A DNA stretch of 64,000 bases from Mucilaginibacter defluvii (GTDB lineage Bacteria; Bacteroidota; Bacteroidia; Sphingobacteriales; Sphingobacteriaceae). Shown here piece after piece: positions 1 to 8,043 of this stretch; the first letter of the stretch is position 1; every line of letters starts with the position of its first letter. Both the position numbers and the translations under genes were made by a program. A model generated the notes under the pieces. That model did no database searches, had not been told where the DNA came from, and saw only the letters and a list, made by a program, of their open reading frames with translations. The stretch lies in assembly GCF_039543225.1 (NCBI RefSeq), contig NZ_BAABJI010000004.1, positions 434,001-498,000 on the forward strand, read 5' to 3'.

Positions 1-284
1 ATATACCGCCCGTCAAAACTGCGAATGGTATAAACCATTGCAACGCGGTCAGCATATTGAATGCGCGGGCTATCAACCAACCCTTTATCTATGATCTGGT
101 AATACAATCCAGAGGTGTCGCCATCGCTTGTATCGCGTACCACGGCGCTTAGGCCATTCGCGCTTATGTAGTTTTGGATCTGCTGATCGTCATACTCCTT
201 GATGTTGGGATAAACCTTATCCTTATTGCATGACGCGAAGATGGCGGTTGATAAAAGTAAGAATGTAAAAAGTTTTAATTTCAT
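1..284 (-). CDS. FKBP-type peptidylprolyl isomerase-like lipoprotein, 3' part beyond window
   Basis: Reading the minus strand from the ATG at 284 gives an open frame running off the left edge. The first 19 residues are a lipoprotein signal ending in FASC, so the mature protein is probably lipid-anchored. The next 75 residues (a QQIQNYI segment, then GLYYQII and YADRVAMVYT) match the helix and first strands that precede an FKBP fold in the next gene upstream (290-793). The gene starts 5 bases after that gene's stop, so the two look like a tandem duplicated pair read as one transcript. The family catalyses proline cis-trans isomerisation of exported proteins. Whether this copy keeps the active site cannot be seen because the gene is cut. 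Confidence 0.75.
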   Translation of the reverse strand, partial: MKLKLFTFLLLSTAIFASCNKDKVYPNIKEYDDQQIQNYISANGLSAVVRDTSDGDTSGLYYQIIDKGLVDSPRIQYADRVAMVYTIRSFDGRY

Positions 285-289
285 TTATG

Positions 290-793
290 TTAGTTCGTTA
301 CGTCGTACAGCGTTATATCAAAATCCATCAGTGAGTTGGCCGGTATGCCATATTTAGGCTGTTCATACGGCCCGTAAGCATACCTTGATGGTGTAAGGAT
401 GCGTACCCTGCCACCTTTTTGCACCTGTGGTATACCCAGTTGCCACGACCTGATGATGCCGCTGCCCAGTGTGTATGACGGATGGAAGGTGCCTGTAGAA
501 TCAACCGTCTGGCCTGTAAGTAACAGCTTTGCCGTGTACCCTACGGTAACCCGGGTTGAGTTGGTAAATACGGCATTACCGCTGCCGGGGTTAAGTACTA
601 TATAATACACGCCCGATGTATCAATACGTTTGGCTACATCCTGCAGGTTATTATCGGTAATGTACTTTTGCATCAGTTCATCGTCTATGCGTGCCTGCTC
701 GCGGTACCTCTCGGCCCCTACTAATGATTTTTTACAGCCTGTGGCAATCACCACAGCCGCAAAGCAGCATATAACCAACAGTATCCTGTTCAT
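290..793 (-). CDS. FKBP-type peptidylprolyl isomerase lipoprotein
   Basis: A 167-residue protein with a lipoprotein signal (lipobox IATGC, Cys20), a helical linker (about 28-55) and a C-terminal FKBP domain (about 60-165). The domain shows GVYYIVL, the strand VTVGYTAKL and the late block SWQLGIPQVQKGGRVRIL followed by a YAYGP turn, which is the usual FKBP order. It is expected to act as a folding helper or proline isomerase in the periplasm or on a membrane face. A paralogue starts 5 bases downstream (284) and a third FKBP lipoprotein lies at 9393-9878. The family call is firm; catalytic activity is inferred. Confidence 0.88.
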   Translation of the reverse strand: MNRILLVICCFAAVVIATGCKKSLVGAERYREQARIDDELMQKYITDNNLQDVAKRIDTSGVYYIVLNPGSGNAVFTNSTRVTVGYTAKLLLTGQTVDSTGTFHPSYTLGSGIIRSWQLGIPQVQKGGRVRILTPSRYAYGPYEQPKYGIPANSLMDFDITLYDVTN

Positions 794-810
794 TTTGATA
801 TCTCAACCAG

Positions 811-818
811 CAAAGTTA
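811..818 (-). promoter_or_regulatory. Bacteroidota -7 promoter element before the FKBP pair
   Basis: On the minus strand this reads TAACTTTG, an exact match to TAnnTTTG, about 17 bases upstream of the ATG at 793. No clear -33 TTTG is seen at the ideal distance. Confidence 0.4.
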
Positions 819-895
819 TCGTTTTATAATTCAAAAACAGCAGCTTAACACTTTTTAACGTTTAACGCTATTGCCGTGGCTTTATTTTAGCCGTG

Positions 896-1348
896 TTAAT
901 GTTTATCAGGGTCGTAGTTTGAGGTGAGTGTATTTATTTTTTTTAGCAGATTGCTGAGGTACTCGCGTTCTTTTTCGTTAATGCGGCTATTCAGGTAATT
1001 GTTAAACTGTTTAACCACCTGCCTCGCCAGTTGCCGTTTTTCTTTGCCTTCGGCGGTAAGGTATATTTTAACCGAACGTTTGTCTCCCGAATTAGTTTCC
1101 CGGTATATCAGTCCGGTTGTTTCCAGGTGATTAAGCATGCGCGACAGGCTGGTTGATTTTAGGCCAAGCAACTGCGCCGCCTGCGATACGGTTGTGCCTT
1201 CTGTTTCATCAATATTTATAAGCAGGTAACCTATTTTTTGGGTGATGCCATGCTCAATAACAATTTGGTTATAGCGATTGGCCATATTTTGCCAAACAAT
1301 TTTAAGCAGGTAATCAATAGTTTCCTGATGCTTTAACGGGTTACGCAT
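896..1348 (-). CDS. MarR family transcriptional regulator
   Basis: A 150-residue protein with the MarR winged-helix layout: N-terminal dimerisation helix, HTH (about 52-80, including AAQLLGLKSTSLSRML), then the wing with RETNSGDKRSV and the start of the recognition-wing helix LTAEGKE, and a C-terminal dimer helix. The frame is open to a TTG at 1354, but the ATG at 1348 (MRNPLKHQ) is preferred. It lies 18 bases after rdgB and probably shares its transcript. MarR proteins are DNA-binding repressors or activators that respond to small ligands. No target operator is evident here and the ligand is unknown. Confidence 0.88.
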   Translation of the reverse strand: MRNPLKHQETIDYLLKIVWQNMANRYNQIVIEHGITQKIGYLLINIDETEGTTVSQAAQLLGLKSTSLSRMLNHLETTGLIYRETNSGDKRSVKIYLTAEGKEKRQLARQVVKQFNNYLNSRINEKEREYLSNLLKKINTLTSNYDPDKH

Positions 1349-1366
1349 AATCAAACATACATAAAT

Positions 1367-1963
1367 TTATTGCCCGCCGGTTTTATCAATAGTCTCTAAA
1401 AACTTCACCAATCCATCAAGTGCCCGGGCGCGGTGGCTTATGGCATTCTTTTCTTCCGTGCTCATTTGGGCGAAGGTGATGGTATGGCCGAGCGGCTCAA
1501 ATATCGGGTCGTAACCAAACCCGCCGTTGCCCGCGCGCTCCTGCCTTATGGTTCCCTCAACTGTACCCTCAAAAAAATGCTCCTGCCCTTCCCATATTAA
1601 CGATATTACAGTACGAAAGCGTGCCGACCGATTATGTACACCTTCCAAATTTTTGAGCACCTTATCCATATTGGCATCATGGTCTCCATGTACGCCCGAG
1701 TACCGCGCCGAGTAAACACCCGGTTCGCTGTTCAGGGCATCTATTTCCAGTCCGCTATCATCAGCAAAGCAATTTATGCCATAACGGTCGTAAATAAAGC
1801 GGCTTTTTATTAAAGCGTTTTCGGCAAAGGTAACGCCTGTTTCGTCTATATCGCCGGTAAAGCCTATATCTGCCAGGGTAAGTAATTCAATTTTATTACC
1901 GGTCATCTGCGCTACTTCTTCCAGCTTGTGGCGGTTATTGGTAGCCAATACAAGTTTGTGCAT
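1367..1963 (-). CDS. rdgB: RdgB/HAM1 non-canonical purine NTP pyrophosphatase
   Basis: A 198-residue protein of normal family length. Hallmarks are the N-terminal nucleotide-binding block ATNNRHKLEE (7-16), the catalytic FADDSGLEID (66-75), GGFGYDPIF (147-155) and SHRAR (176-180). The family hydrolyses dITP, XTP and ITP to monophosphates, keeping deaminated purines out of DNA and RNA in the cytoplasm. It begins 6 bases after the end of the upstream hypothetical gene and is followed closely by the marR gene, so 2536-896 is likely one operon. Confidence 0.96.
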   Translation of the reverse strand: MHKLVLATNNRHKLEEVAQMTGNKIELLTLADIGFTGDIDETGVTFAENALIKSRFIYDRYGINCFADDSGLEIDALNSEPGVYSARYSGVHGDHDANMDKVLKNLEGVHNRSARFRTVISLIWEGQEHFFEGTVEGTIRQERAGNGGFGYDPIFEPLGHTITFAQMSTEEKNAISHRARALDGLVKFLETIDKTGGQ

Positions 1964-1969
1964 GTTTGT

Positions 1970-2536
1970 TTAAAAGTTTTTAGCCTGTTCCCAAAAGGCC
2001 TTTTTGTTCTCGTTGCTGGTCATCATCTCGCCAAAAGCAAAAGTAATCAGCACCGGCAGGTTGTTAAATTGCTGCGGCTGGTTAAATGTTAATTCGCTTA
2101 ATTCAGCCATTGCAGCCTGATTACCCAGCACCAGTAATTTTGATGGGTTAAGTTGCTCGCGTAGTGCAGACAAAGTCATTCCATCACTACCGGCAGTATT
2201 AACGATGGCGATATCATCAATCGTATAATCCTTACGTTTTAGGGTAGCCTCGAGAGCGGCCTGATGATCGGGGGCAATAAAGGAGAAATCAGTATAGTGC
2301 GTTAAAACAAGCAGGCTTTTTTTATTTTGGCCGAGATATGGAATTGGCGATGCCTTTACGGTTTGGGCTAACGTTTCAGCTTCAGGTTCGTATTGCGCCT
2401 TCGTATTTTCTGGCTCAATAGTCAGCGGTTCACCGTTGAACAAATGTTTCTCGCTGTTCAGCAAAAAGATGTCCTCGTTATACAAATACCGGTATGCTGC
2501 TGTATCTTCTACTCTCACTTTAACAAATTTTAACAA
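1970..2536 (-). CDS. Conserved-looking hypothetical protein upstream of rdgB
   Basis: A 188-residue soluble protein with no recognised domain. It has alternating hydrophobic strands and helices (KSLLVLTHY, IDDIAIVNTA, SKLLVLGNQAAM, LPVLITFAFG) suggesting an alpha/beta fold, with a Gln/Glu-rich linker around 40-60. There is no signal peptide or membrane segment. The first available start is TTG at 2536; a GTG at 2518 is a good alternative because a TAnnTTTG promoter element overlaps the TTG. No ATG occurs in the N-terminal half. It is the first gene of the rdgB-marR cluster, divergent from the surA-like gene. Function is not known to me. Confidence 0.7.
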   Translation of the reverse strand: MLKFVKVRVEDTAAYRYLYNEDIFLLNSEKHLFNGEPLTIEPENTKAQYEPEAETLAQTVKASPIPYLGQNKKSLLVLTHYTDFSFIAPDHQAALEATLKRKDYTIDDIAIVNTAGSDGMTLSALREQLNPSKLLVLGNQAAMAELSELTFNQPQQFNNLPVLITFAFGEMMTSNENKKAFWEQAKNF

Positions 2537-2541
2537 AAGTA
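2534..2541 (-). promoter_or_regulatory. -7 promoter element before the rdgB operon
   Basis: On the minus strand this reads TACTTTTG, matching TAnnTTTG. It overlaps the TTG that could start the first gene. If it is used, transcription begins inside the nominal frame, which favours the GTG start at 2518 or a leaderless message. Confidence 0.4.
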
Positions 2542-2667
2542 ATTAAACGCTTTAACGCTTTATGGGCATATTAGCACAATAATAAGTTGCATATTTATTT
2601 TAACGCGGTAATTAACAATTTTTTACCGAAATTCGTGTTTTTTTAAAGGATAGCTATCCGATACAGA

Positions 2668-4059
2668 ATGAGTAAATTAAGATACATCAAAAACATTGCG
2701 AAGGTGGCCTTAGGGTTAATGCTGATGGCAGGTACCGCGTTCGCGCAAAAACAAACGCTTGATAAGGTTGCCGCCGTGGTTGGTAACAGCCCGATACTTT
2801 TATCAGATATTGAGCTGCAATATGCACGCATTATGGCCGAGGGCGGTACACCCAACCCGGATATTAAGTGCCAGATAATGCAAACCCTGATAAGCCAAAA
2901 GCTGCTTGGCCAGCAGGCTATTATTGATAGCGTACAGGTAAAAGACGAAGAGCTTGATAATGAAGTTGACCGCAGGATACGATACTCTATCCAACGGGCG
3001 GGCGGCCAGGAAAGACTGGAGGGCTTTTTAGGCCGTTCAGTAATACAGTATAAAGACGAAATTCGTGATGATTTGCGTGAGCAGATGATCGCCCAGCGTA
3101 TGCGCGAAAAGATCATTGAAAAGCTGAACGTTACCCCGCAGGAGGTAAAAGAGTATTTTGAAAAGATACCAAAGGACAGCCTGCCAACAATAAACAAAGA
3201 AGTTGAGGTTGGCGAGATCGTTTTTCAGCCAAAGCTAACCAAAGAGGAGAAAGCTGTTTATAAGCAAAAGGCCGAAGACTTGCGCGCCCGTGTAAAAAAA
3301 GGTGAAGATTTTGCCTCCCTTGCGCGCTTATATTCTCAGGACGGTTCGGCTGCCGAAGGTGGCGACCTGGGTTTTGCTGACCGTAACAGCTATGTTAAGG
3401 AATTTGCCGCTTACGCATTTAAATTGAAGGCAGGCGAAATATCGCCGGTATTTGAAACCGACTTCGGTTTTCACTTTTTACAGGTGATTGAACGCCGTGG
3501 CGAGCAGGTACACGTACGCCATATATTGATTATACCCGCTACTACCGAACCAAGCCTTGCCCGCGCAAGCCACATGGCCGATAGTATTTATACCATGATG
3601 AAAAAGAATAAGGCTATCGATTTCTCGAGCGCCGCGGCTTACTATTCAGACAATAAGGACACCAAGTACAACGGCGGCATGATGCTGAACCTTGAGGATG
3701 TACAATCGCGCAGTACAATGATACCAACCGATAAGCTTGACCCGCAGGTTGCCCTGGTTATTGATACCATGAAAGTAGGCGAGTTTTCAAAACCTCAGTT
3801 GTTAACGGAGAAGGATGGCAAGAAGAACTATAAAATACTCTACCTGAAATCAGTAACAGATGCGCATAAGGCCAGTATTGAAAAGGACTTTCCGAAACTG
3901 AAAGAACAGGCTTACAATGCCAAAATGAACCGTATGATAAGCGAGTGGTTTGAGCGCAAGCGTAAAGAAACATACATTCGTATTGACGATGAAAATGCGG
4001 CTTGTCCGCAGCTTAAGGGCTGGTCAACGGCAACAACTACTACTGCGCAAGCCAACTAA
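2668..4059 (+). CDS. SurA-like periplasmic peptidylprolyl isomerase
   Basis: A 463-residue exported protein: signal peptide (1-26, cleavage after AFA), SurA N-terminal domain starting at DKVAAVVGN with the IELQYAR helix, and two parvulin (PpiC) domains at about 180-275 (containing GGDLGF, 231-236) and 282-395 (starting HVRHILI). The family binds unfolded outer-membrane proteins in the periplasm and helps deliver them to the BAM machinery. A Thr/Ala-rich tail ends the protein. The moxR gene starts 5 bases after the stop, so the two are co-transcribed. The ATG at 2668 gives a clean signal peptide. Confidence 0.92.
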   Translation: MSKLRYIKNIAKVALGLMLMAGTAFAQKQTLDKVAAVVGNSPILLSDIELQYARIMAEGGTPNPDIKCQIMQTLISQKLLGQQAIIDSVQVKDEELDNEVDRRIRYSIQRAGGQERLEGFLGRSVIQYKDEIRDDLREQMIAQRMREKIIEKLNVTPQEVKEYFEKIPKDSLPTINKEVEVGEIVFQPKLTKEEKAVYKQKAEDLRARVKKGEDFASLARLYSQDGSAAEGGDLGFADRNSYVKEFAAYAFKLKAGEISPVFETDFGFHFLQVIERRGEQVHVRHILIIPATTEPSLARASHMADSIYTMMKKNKAIDFSSAAAYYSDNKDTKYNGGMMLNLEDVQSRSTMIPTDKLDPQVALVIDTMKVGEFSKPQLLTEKDGKKNYKILYLKSVTDAHKASIEKDFPKLKEQAYNAKMNRMISEWFERKRKETYIRIDDENAACPQLKGWSTATTTTAQAN

Positions 4060-4064
4060 TTAAT

Positions 4065-5027
4065 ATGCAATACAAATCAGACGTTGAGGCAGCTGATGCT
4101 TTATGCCAGGCCTATAAAAAACTCCGTGCCGAAATAGGCAAGGTAATTATAGGGCAGGATGAAGTGATCAAGTACGTACTGGTATCTATCTTCAGCAACG
4201 GGCATTGCCTGTTGGTTGGGGTGCCGGGGCTTGCCAAAACGTTGCTGGTGCAAACCGTAGCGAGCGCGTTACAGCTCGATTTCAAGCGTATACAATTTAC
4301 GCCCGACCTGATGCCATCGGACATTATCGGCGCGGAGATTTTAGGCGAAGACCGCAATTTTAAATTTATACACGGGCCTGTATTTTCAAACATTATACTG
4401 GCTGACGAGATAAACCGTACGCCGCCTAAAACACAGGCGGCGCTGCTCGAAGCCATGCAGGAGAAAGCCGTTACCGCGGCAGGCGTTACCCATAAGCTGG
4501 CACAGCCGTTTTTTGTACTGGCTACCCAGAACCCCATTGAGCAGGAAGGTACTTACCCATTGCCTGAGGCACAGTTGGACAGGTTTATGTTTAACGTAAC
4601 ACTAAACTACCCAACGTTTGCTGAGGAGCTACAGGTAGTTAAAAACACAACGGGCACCCTAAAAAGCGAAGTTAACCACGTGCTCAACGCGCAGCAGATA
4701 GTTTACTTTCAGCAATTGGTGCGCAACATACCTGTGGCCGATAATGTTTTAGAATATGCTGTTCGTCTGGTAGGTAAAACCCGCCCTAACGGCGAGCTTG
4801 CAACGCCGCAGATAAAGCGTTTGTTAAACTGGGGCGCCGGCCCGCGGGCATCGCAGTTTTTAATACTGGGCGCTAAGTGCCATGCGGTTATCAACGGTAA
4901 GTATTCGCCGGATATTGAGGATGTACAGGCCATAGCCAAGCCTATTTTAAGCCACCGCATAGTGCGTAGTTACCATGCCGAGGCCGAAGGGCTTAGCAAC
5001 GATGATATTATACAGCAGCTTTTTTAG
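4065..5027 (+). CDS. MoxR family AAA+ ATPase
   Basis: A 320-residue MoxR-type ATPase. Walker A is GVPGLAKT (52-59), Walker B is ILADEINR (about 111-118), and the sensor region carries ATQNPIEQEGTYPLPEAQLD typical of MoxR. MoxR proteins act as chaperone-like ATPases that mature or insert partners, usually with DUF58 and VWA proteins encoded next to them. No such partner is present here; instead the gene directly follows the surA-like gene. The downstream gene is on the opposite strand, so this is the end of a two-gene operon. The exact client is unknown. Confidence 0.93.
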   Translation: MQYKSDVEAADALCQAYKKLRAEIGKVIIGQDEVIKYVLVSIFSNGHCLLVGVPGLAKTLLVQTVASALQLDFKRIQFTPDLMPSDIIGAEILGEDRNFKFIHGPVFSNIILADEINRTPPKTQAALLEAMQEKAVTAAGVTHKLAQPFFVLATQNPIEQEGTYPLPEAQLDRFMFNVTLNYPTFAEELQVVKNTTGTLKSEVNHVLNAQQIVYFQQLVRNIPVADNVLEYAVRLVGKTRPNGELATPQIKRLLNWGAGPRASQFLILGAKCHAVINGKYSPDIEDVQAIAKPILSHRIVRSYHAEAEGLSNDDIIQQLF

Positions 5028-5085
5028 CATCCGTATTAATTCCATAAATAATGGCGGCATTTTTTTAAATAGTCGCCTTTATCAT

Positions 5086-5119
5086 AAAAAGCGGATGAAC
5101 ATCTTAGTGCCCATCCGCT
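5086..5119 (-). terminator. Intrinsic terminator for the Gly-rich gene
   Basis: Arms AGCGGATG (5090-5097) and CATCCGCT (5112-5119) form an 8-bp stem. On the minus strand it is followed by a U-run (the A-run at 5086-5090 on the plus strand), so it terminates the minus-strand gene ending at 5146. Confidence 0.7.
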
Positions 5120-5145
5120 CAACTATATAATCACTATTAAAATTT

Positions 5146-6237
5146 TTATTGATCCTCTTCTTCGTCGCCGGTGCTATCCGCGGCCGGCTGATCGTTGTTG
5201 TTCTCAGGAACGCCAACCACTTTGTAAACCTTTTTATCGTTAGCATCGCGGTCTTCCTTGTAATACACGCCCATTTGGTCAACATACAGTTTTTCGCCGT
5301 TAAGCTTTACCTTGCGTGTATCGGGCGGCAAATCAACCACTATATCGCCAACTAAAGGCAGTTGTTCGTTGTAACCCTCGTCGGTATTCAGTTCACCATC
5401 CTTACCGGCAATCTGGTAAGTGGTGGTACCGTCATCTTTAGTTACGGGCTGGTAATATACCCCATTCAATTCATAATATTGAACGCCATTGATCACGATA
5501 GACTGCGCTTTTTCAGGTATCTCTTTTATTTCTGCACCTACCGGCGGCTCAACAACAGTATACTGGTCATCAGTACTTTGTTGGTAGTATAAGCCATCGC
5601 TGTAATAGTACTGTGCGTTGTTCCAGTAAAACGGATAATATCCGAAAGGCAGCACACCTATGCTAAAGCCAATGTGTGGCATATAGTATGAAGCGTAAAA
5701 GCCACGGTAAGGATAATAGAAGCCACCGCCGCCATAGTATCCGCGGCCATAGTAACCCCGGTTGCCATAGTAACGATTGCCATAGTAGCGGTTGCTGTAA
5801 TAGCCACGTCCGTTATACGGTGGGCGACCGTAAACCCGGTTGCCATAATTATTAAAACGGCTGCCTTGGTAGTTATTGAAACGACCGCTTGATGTAACGC
5901 TACCACGGTTACCGGGCCTGCTAAAGCCGCCCGATACACCTGGCCTTGTGCCTGGAGACGACATACGCGGCGCTTGCGTAGCGCTGCCGAATGATGGCCT
6001 TGAGCTGCCACCACCGAATGAAGGGCGTGAGCTACCTGAGCTCATTGAAGGGCGAGACATGCCGCCGCCACCAAATGAAGGGCGAGAAACGCCTACGCTG
6101 CCGCCACCGCCGCCACGCATACCTCCGCCACCACCGCCTCCGCGTCCGGCGCGTTGTGCGTCGGCGCTAAATACCGTAAACGAACAAAGCAGCCCGCTTA
6201 AAGCAACATAAAGCAAATTTCTATATGATCTTTTCAT
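5146..6237 (-). CDS. Secreted Gly/Tyr-rich protein, DUF6515-like C-terminal half
   Basis: A 363-residue exported protein. The signal peptide (about 1-27, ending ADAQ) leads into a low-complexity region with Gly runs and SRPSFGGG-like repeats (about 28-120), then Tyr/Asn/Gly-rich repeats of the type YYGNRYYGNRGYYGRG (about 130-180). The C-terminal half is ordered, with repeated strands such as VQYYELNGVYYQP and KLYVDQMGVYYKE, which resembles the DUF6515 family of Bacteroidota as I remember it. An acidic tail (EEEDQ) closes it. It probably sits in the periplasm or envelope. The reading frame is intact despite the repeats. Function is unknown; the family name is a memory-based match. Confidence 0.8.
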   Translation of the reverse strand: MKRSYRNLLYVALSGLLCSFTVFSADAQRAGRGGGGGGGMRGGGGGSVGVSRPSFGGGGMSRPSMSSGSSRPSFGGGSSRPSFGSATQAPRMSSPGTRPGVSGGFSRPGNRGSVTSSGRFNNYQGSRFNNYGNRVYGRPPYNGRGYYSNRYYGNRYYGNRGYYGRGYYGGGGFYYPYRGFYASYYMPHIGFSIGVLPFGYYPFYWNNAQYYYSDGLYYQQSTDDQYTVVEPPVGAEIKEIPEKAQSIVINGVQYYELNGVYYQPVTKDDGTTTYQIAGKDGELNTDEGYNEQLPLVGDIVVDLPPDTRKVKLNGEKLYVDQMGVYYKEDRDANDKKVYKVVGVPENNNDQPAADSTGDEEEDQ

Positions 6238-6252
6238 CTTAATGTTATTGAC

Positions 6253-6269
6253 TAACAGCTTCGCTGTTA
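6253..6269. repeat. Short perfect inverted repeat in the 5' leader
   Basis: TAACAGC and GCTGTTA around a TTC triloop, 16 bases upstream of the ATG at 6237. It may form a leader hairpin or be an operator. It has no run of U and is not a terminator. Confidence 0.4.
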
Positions 6270-6430
6270 TACCTTATACGACTATAAAATAGATAAACGG
6301 TTTAACGCTACTTAAATTATTTTATAATGTTAGCGCACAGTCATCAACGGGCAATGATAGGCCAACGGATAGTGAAACTAATAACGGTATTAAATGTTGT
6401 GTCAGTAATTATAAACCAAATTGTTGACGT

Positions 6431-6622
6431 ATGGATAATAATCATGATGATTTAAATTACCGCAGCGGTAATTTAAATGAGGAGGAAGGTGCAGCAAAGT
6501 TTAATCCGGATGCGCAAAAACATGCTATTGAAGCCATGGAAGAGGATGAAGTTGCCCGTATAAAACAATCTCCCGCCGAGGGAGATGATGAGGACGAAGC
6601 AATGGATGCTTACGGGTTATAG
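6431..6622 (+). CDS. Small acidic hypothetical protein
   Basis: A 63-residue hydrophilic protein rich in Asp/Glu/Asn, with no signal peptide, no membrane segment and no Cys. Segments such as KFNPDAQKHAIEAMEEDE suggest one helix within an otherwise disordered chain. Its stop abuts the stop of the convergent gene at 6623. The third-position pattern and an ATG start in an otherwise empty gap suggest it is real, but there is no family I recognise. Confidence 0.55.
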   Translation: MDNNHDDLNYRSGNLNEEEGAAKFNPDAQKHAIEAMEEDEVARIKQSPAEGDDEDEAMDAYGL

Positions 6623-7192
6623 CTATAACTCTTCGGCAATGAAAAGCTGCGGCAGATCGAACTGTAAACTGATGAAGCCATCGTGTATGGTTTTAAAACT
6701 GCCGCCGCCAATTGCTTCTAGCCCGCTGGTATGCAGCTCACCCGGATGAGACAGGAGCCGGATGAGCTGCCCGGCCGGTTTCCATTTGCTAAAGCCGCTT
6801 TGTACAGCGTAAATACGTTCTTTGTCATGCAGTATAACCAGGTTTATCTTGTCGGCAAAAAACATAAAATCTTTTAGCTGCACCTCGTCCGTTATGATGT
6901 TAACCGCCGGATAACCGTGCATAACCAGGAACTTAAGCGCCGCCACAGCCATATCATCAGCGCCGGCGGGCATTAGCTCAACGTCTGATTGCAGGTCAAC
7001 ATCCGCATTATCCGTTATCAGCCAATCTATCTTAATACCAAAGGCATGTAATTGTTCTGCCGTTTCGGGCGTAGCAATAACCGTCGGGCTCCATTCCAGT
7101 AACTGCCCCAGTAACTCGTCCGAAAAGGTATTTAAACCAAGCACCAGCAAGGCCGGCTCCTGTTTTTCGCGTACTACATGGTGCGATGACAT
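6623..7192 (-). CDS. Thiamine pyrophosphokinase-like protein
   Basis: A 189-residue cytoplasmic protein. The order of features resembles thiamine pyrophosphokinase: a Rossmann-like start (LLVLGLNTF), an IDWLITDNADVD segment where the family has its GDFDS block, and a C-terminal beta region with LHTSGLEAIGG and a final strand pair where the thiamine-binding domain ends in a GL...SN pattern. The catalytic Asp block is poorly conserved and the protein is a little short, so it may be a diverged or inactive relative. Such enzymes convert thiamine plus ATP to thiamine pyrophosphate. The assignment is an inference from layout only. Confidence 0.5.
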   Translation of the reverse strand: MSSHHVVREKQEPALLVLGLNTFSDELLGQLLEWSPTVIATPETAEQLHAFGIKIDWLITDNADVDLQSDVELMPAGADDMAVAALKFLVMHGYPAVNIITDEVQLKDFMFFADKINLVILHDKERIYAVQSGFSKWKPAGQLIRLLSHPGELHTSGLEAIGGGSFKTIHDGFISLQFDLPQLFIAEEL

Positions 7193-7207
7193 TTGTTTTC
7201 TATTTTG

Positions 7208-7795
7208 TTAACAAGGCATGTAATAGCTTACTTGAGCCAACACGCCCGTTTTCTTATCAAAAAGTAATAAGAGCGAATCATCGCTCATTGTTTTTGAAAG
7301 TGCCAGTCTTACACCGGTGTACGTGCCGTCCGCAGTTTTAATATCCGTAACATCGGCACCGGGAAAATTCTTTTTTATATCGTTGAGGTGGGTCTTTCCG
7401 TCCAACCTGATTTTATCAAAGGCCAAAAAAGTATTTGGGTTGCGGGTAAAATTTACCGAGGAGAACACTACGGCATCGCCATACTTTTCAAAACAGATGC
7501 CTTTAGTATAGTAATATTCAAACTTACGCTCATAATAAGATGTGCAAATATTATTCATATCAGGCGTTACAATGCTATCCGGCTTGCCAAATAAGGCCTT
7601 AAGCTTCTTTAGGTTACTTTCCATGGGCAACTTACCGCAAATACGCATTTTGCTGATAGGTAAGTACTCTTTATTAATGCTATCAACAATAACGTTTTTA
7701 TGGGCGATGCTTTTAGCTAAGCTGATTTGGCTGCAAATAAGAGTGATCGGCAGCGTTAGCATTAATAATGTTTTAACGAGGATGGCCTTTTTCAT
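7208..7795 (-). CDS. Exported hypothetical protein; start uncertain
   Basis: From the ATG at 7795 this is a 195-residue protein with a signal peptide (MKKAILVKTLLMLTLPI..., cleavage near residue 27) and a periplasmic domain with several strands and a few Cys (ICGKLP, NNICTSYY, KGICFEKYG). No family is recognised. The same frame continues upstream without a stop to ATG codons at 8035 and 8086, adding 80 or more residues with protein-like composition before the signal peptide. A signal sequence buried at residue 81 would be odd, so the short start is preferred. The extension could be a remnant of a separate gene. The upstream M20 gene ends at 8044. Confidence 0.6.
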   Translation of the reverse strand: MKKAILVKTLLMLTLPITLICSQISLAKSIAHKNVIVDSINKEYLPISKMRICGKLPMESNLKKLKALFGKPDSIVTPDMNNICTSYYERKFEYYYTKGICFEKYGDAVVFSSVNFTRNPNTFLAFDKIRLDGKTHLNDIKKNFPGADVTDIKTADGTYTGVRLALSKTMSDDSLLLLFDKKTGVLAQVSYYMPC

Positions 7796-8043
7796 TTTAG
7801 CAAGCTTGGTTGTTAAATATTTCAACTTAGATAAATAACCGCCTTGAGTGTTGGCCTTATCCTTACAGGCAGCCATAAATATGTCAGTGCCATACCACGA
7901 TGCCCATTCTGAATTGTAAAGTACTTTTGCCTCGCTAACTATAGCGTTTTCTACAGTAGAAAGGTCTTTTCTCTGTGCGGATGCCTCAAATAATACACAG
8001 TAGATACGTAAAAGCGATAAGTTTAAGTTGCGCATACGATTTG

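Noticed and set aside
5658-6211. Long open frames on both strands across the Gly-rich gene
   Set aside because: They arise from repeated GGC/GGT and TAT codons in the 5146-6237 gene and have low-complexity translations without starts, families or neighbours.
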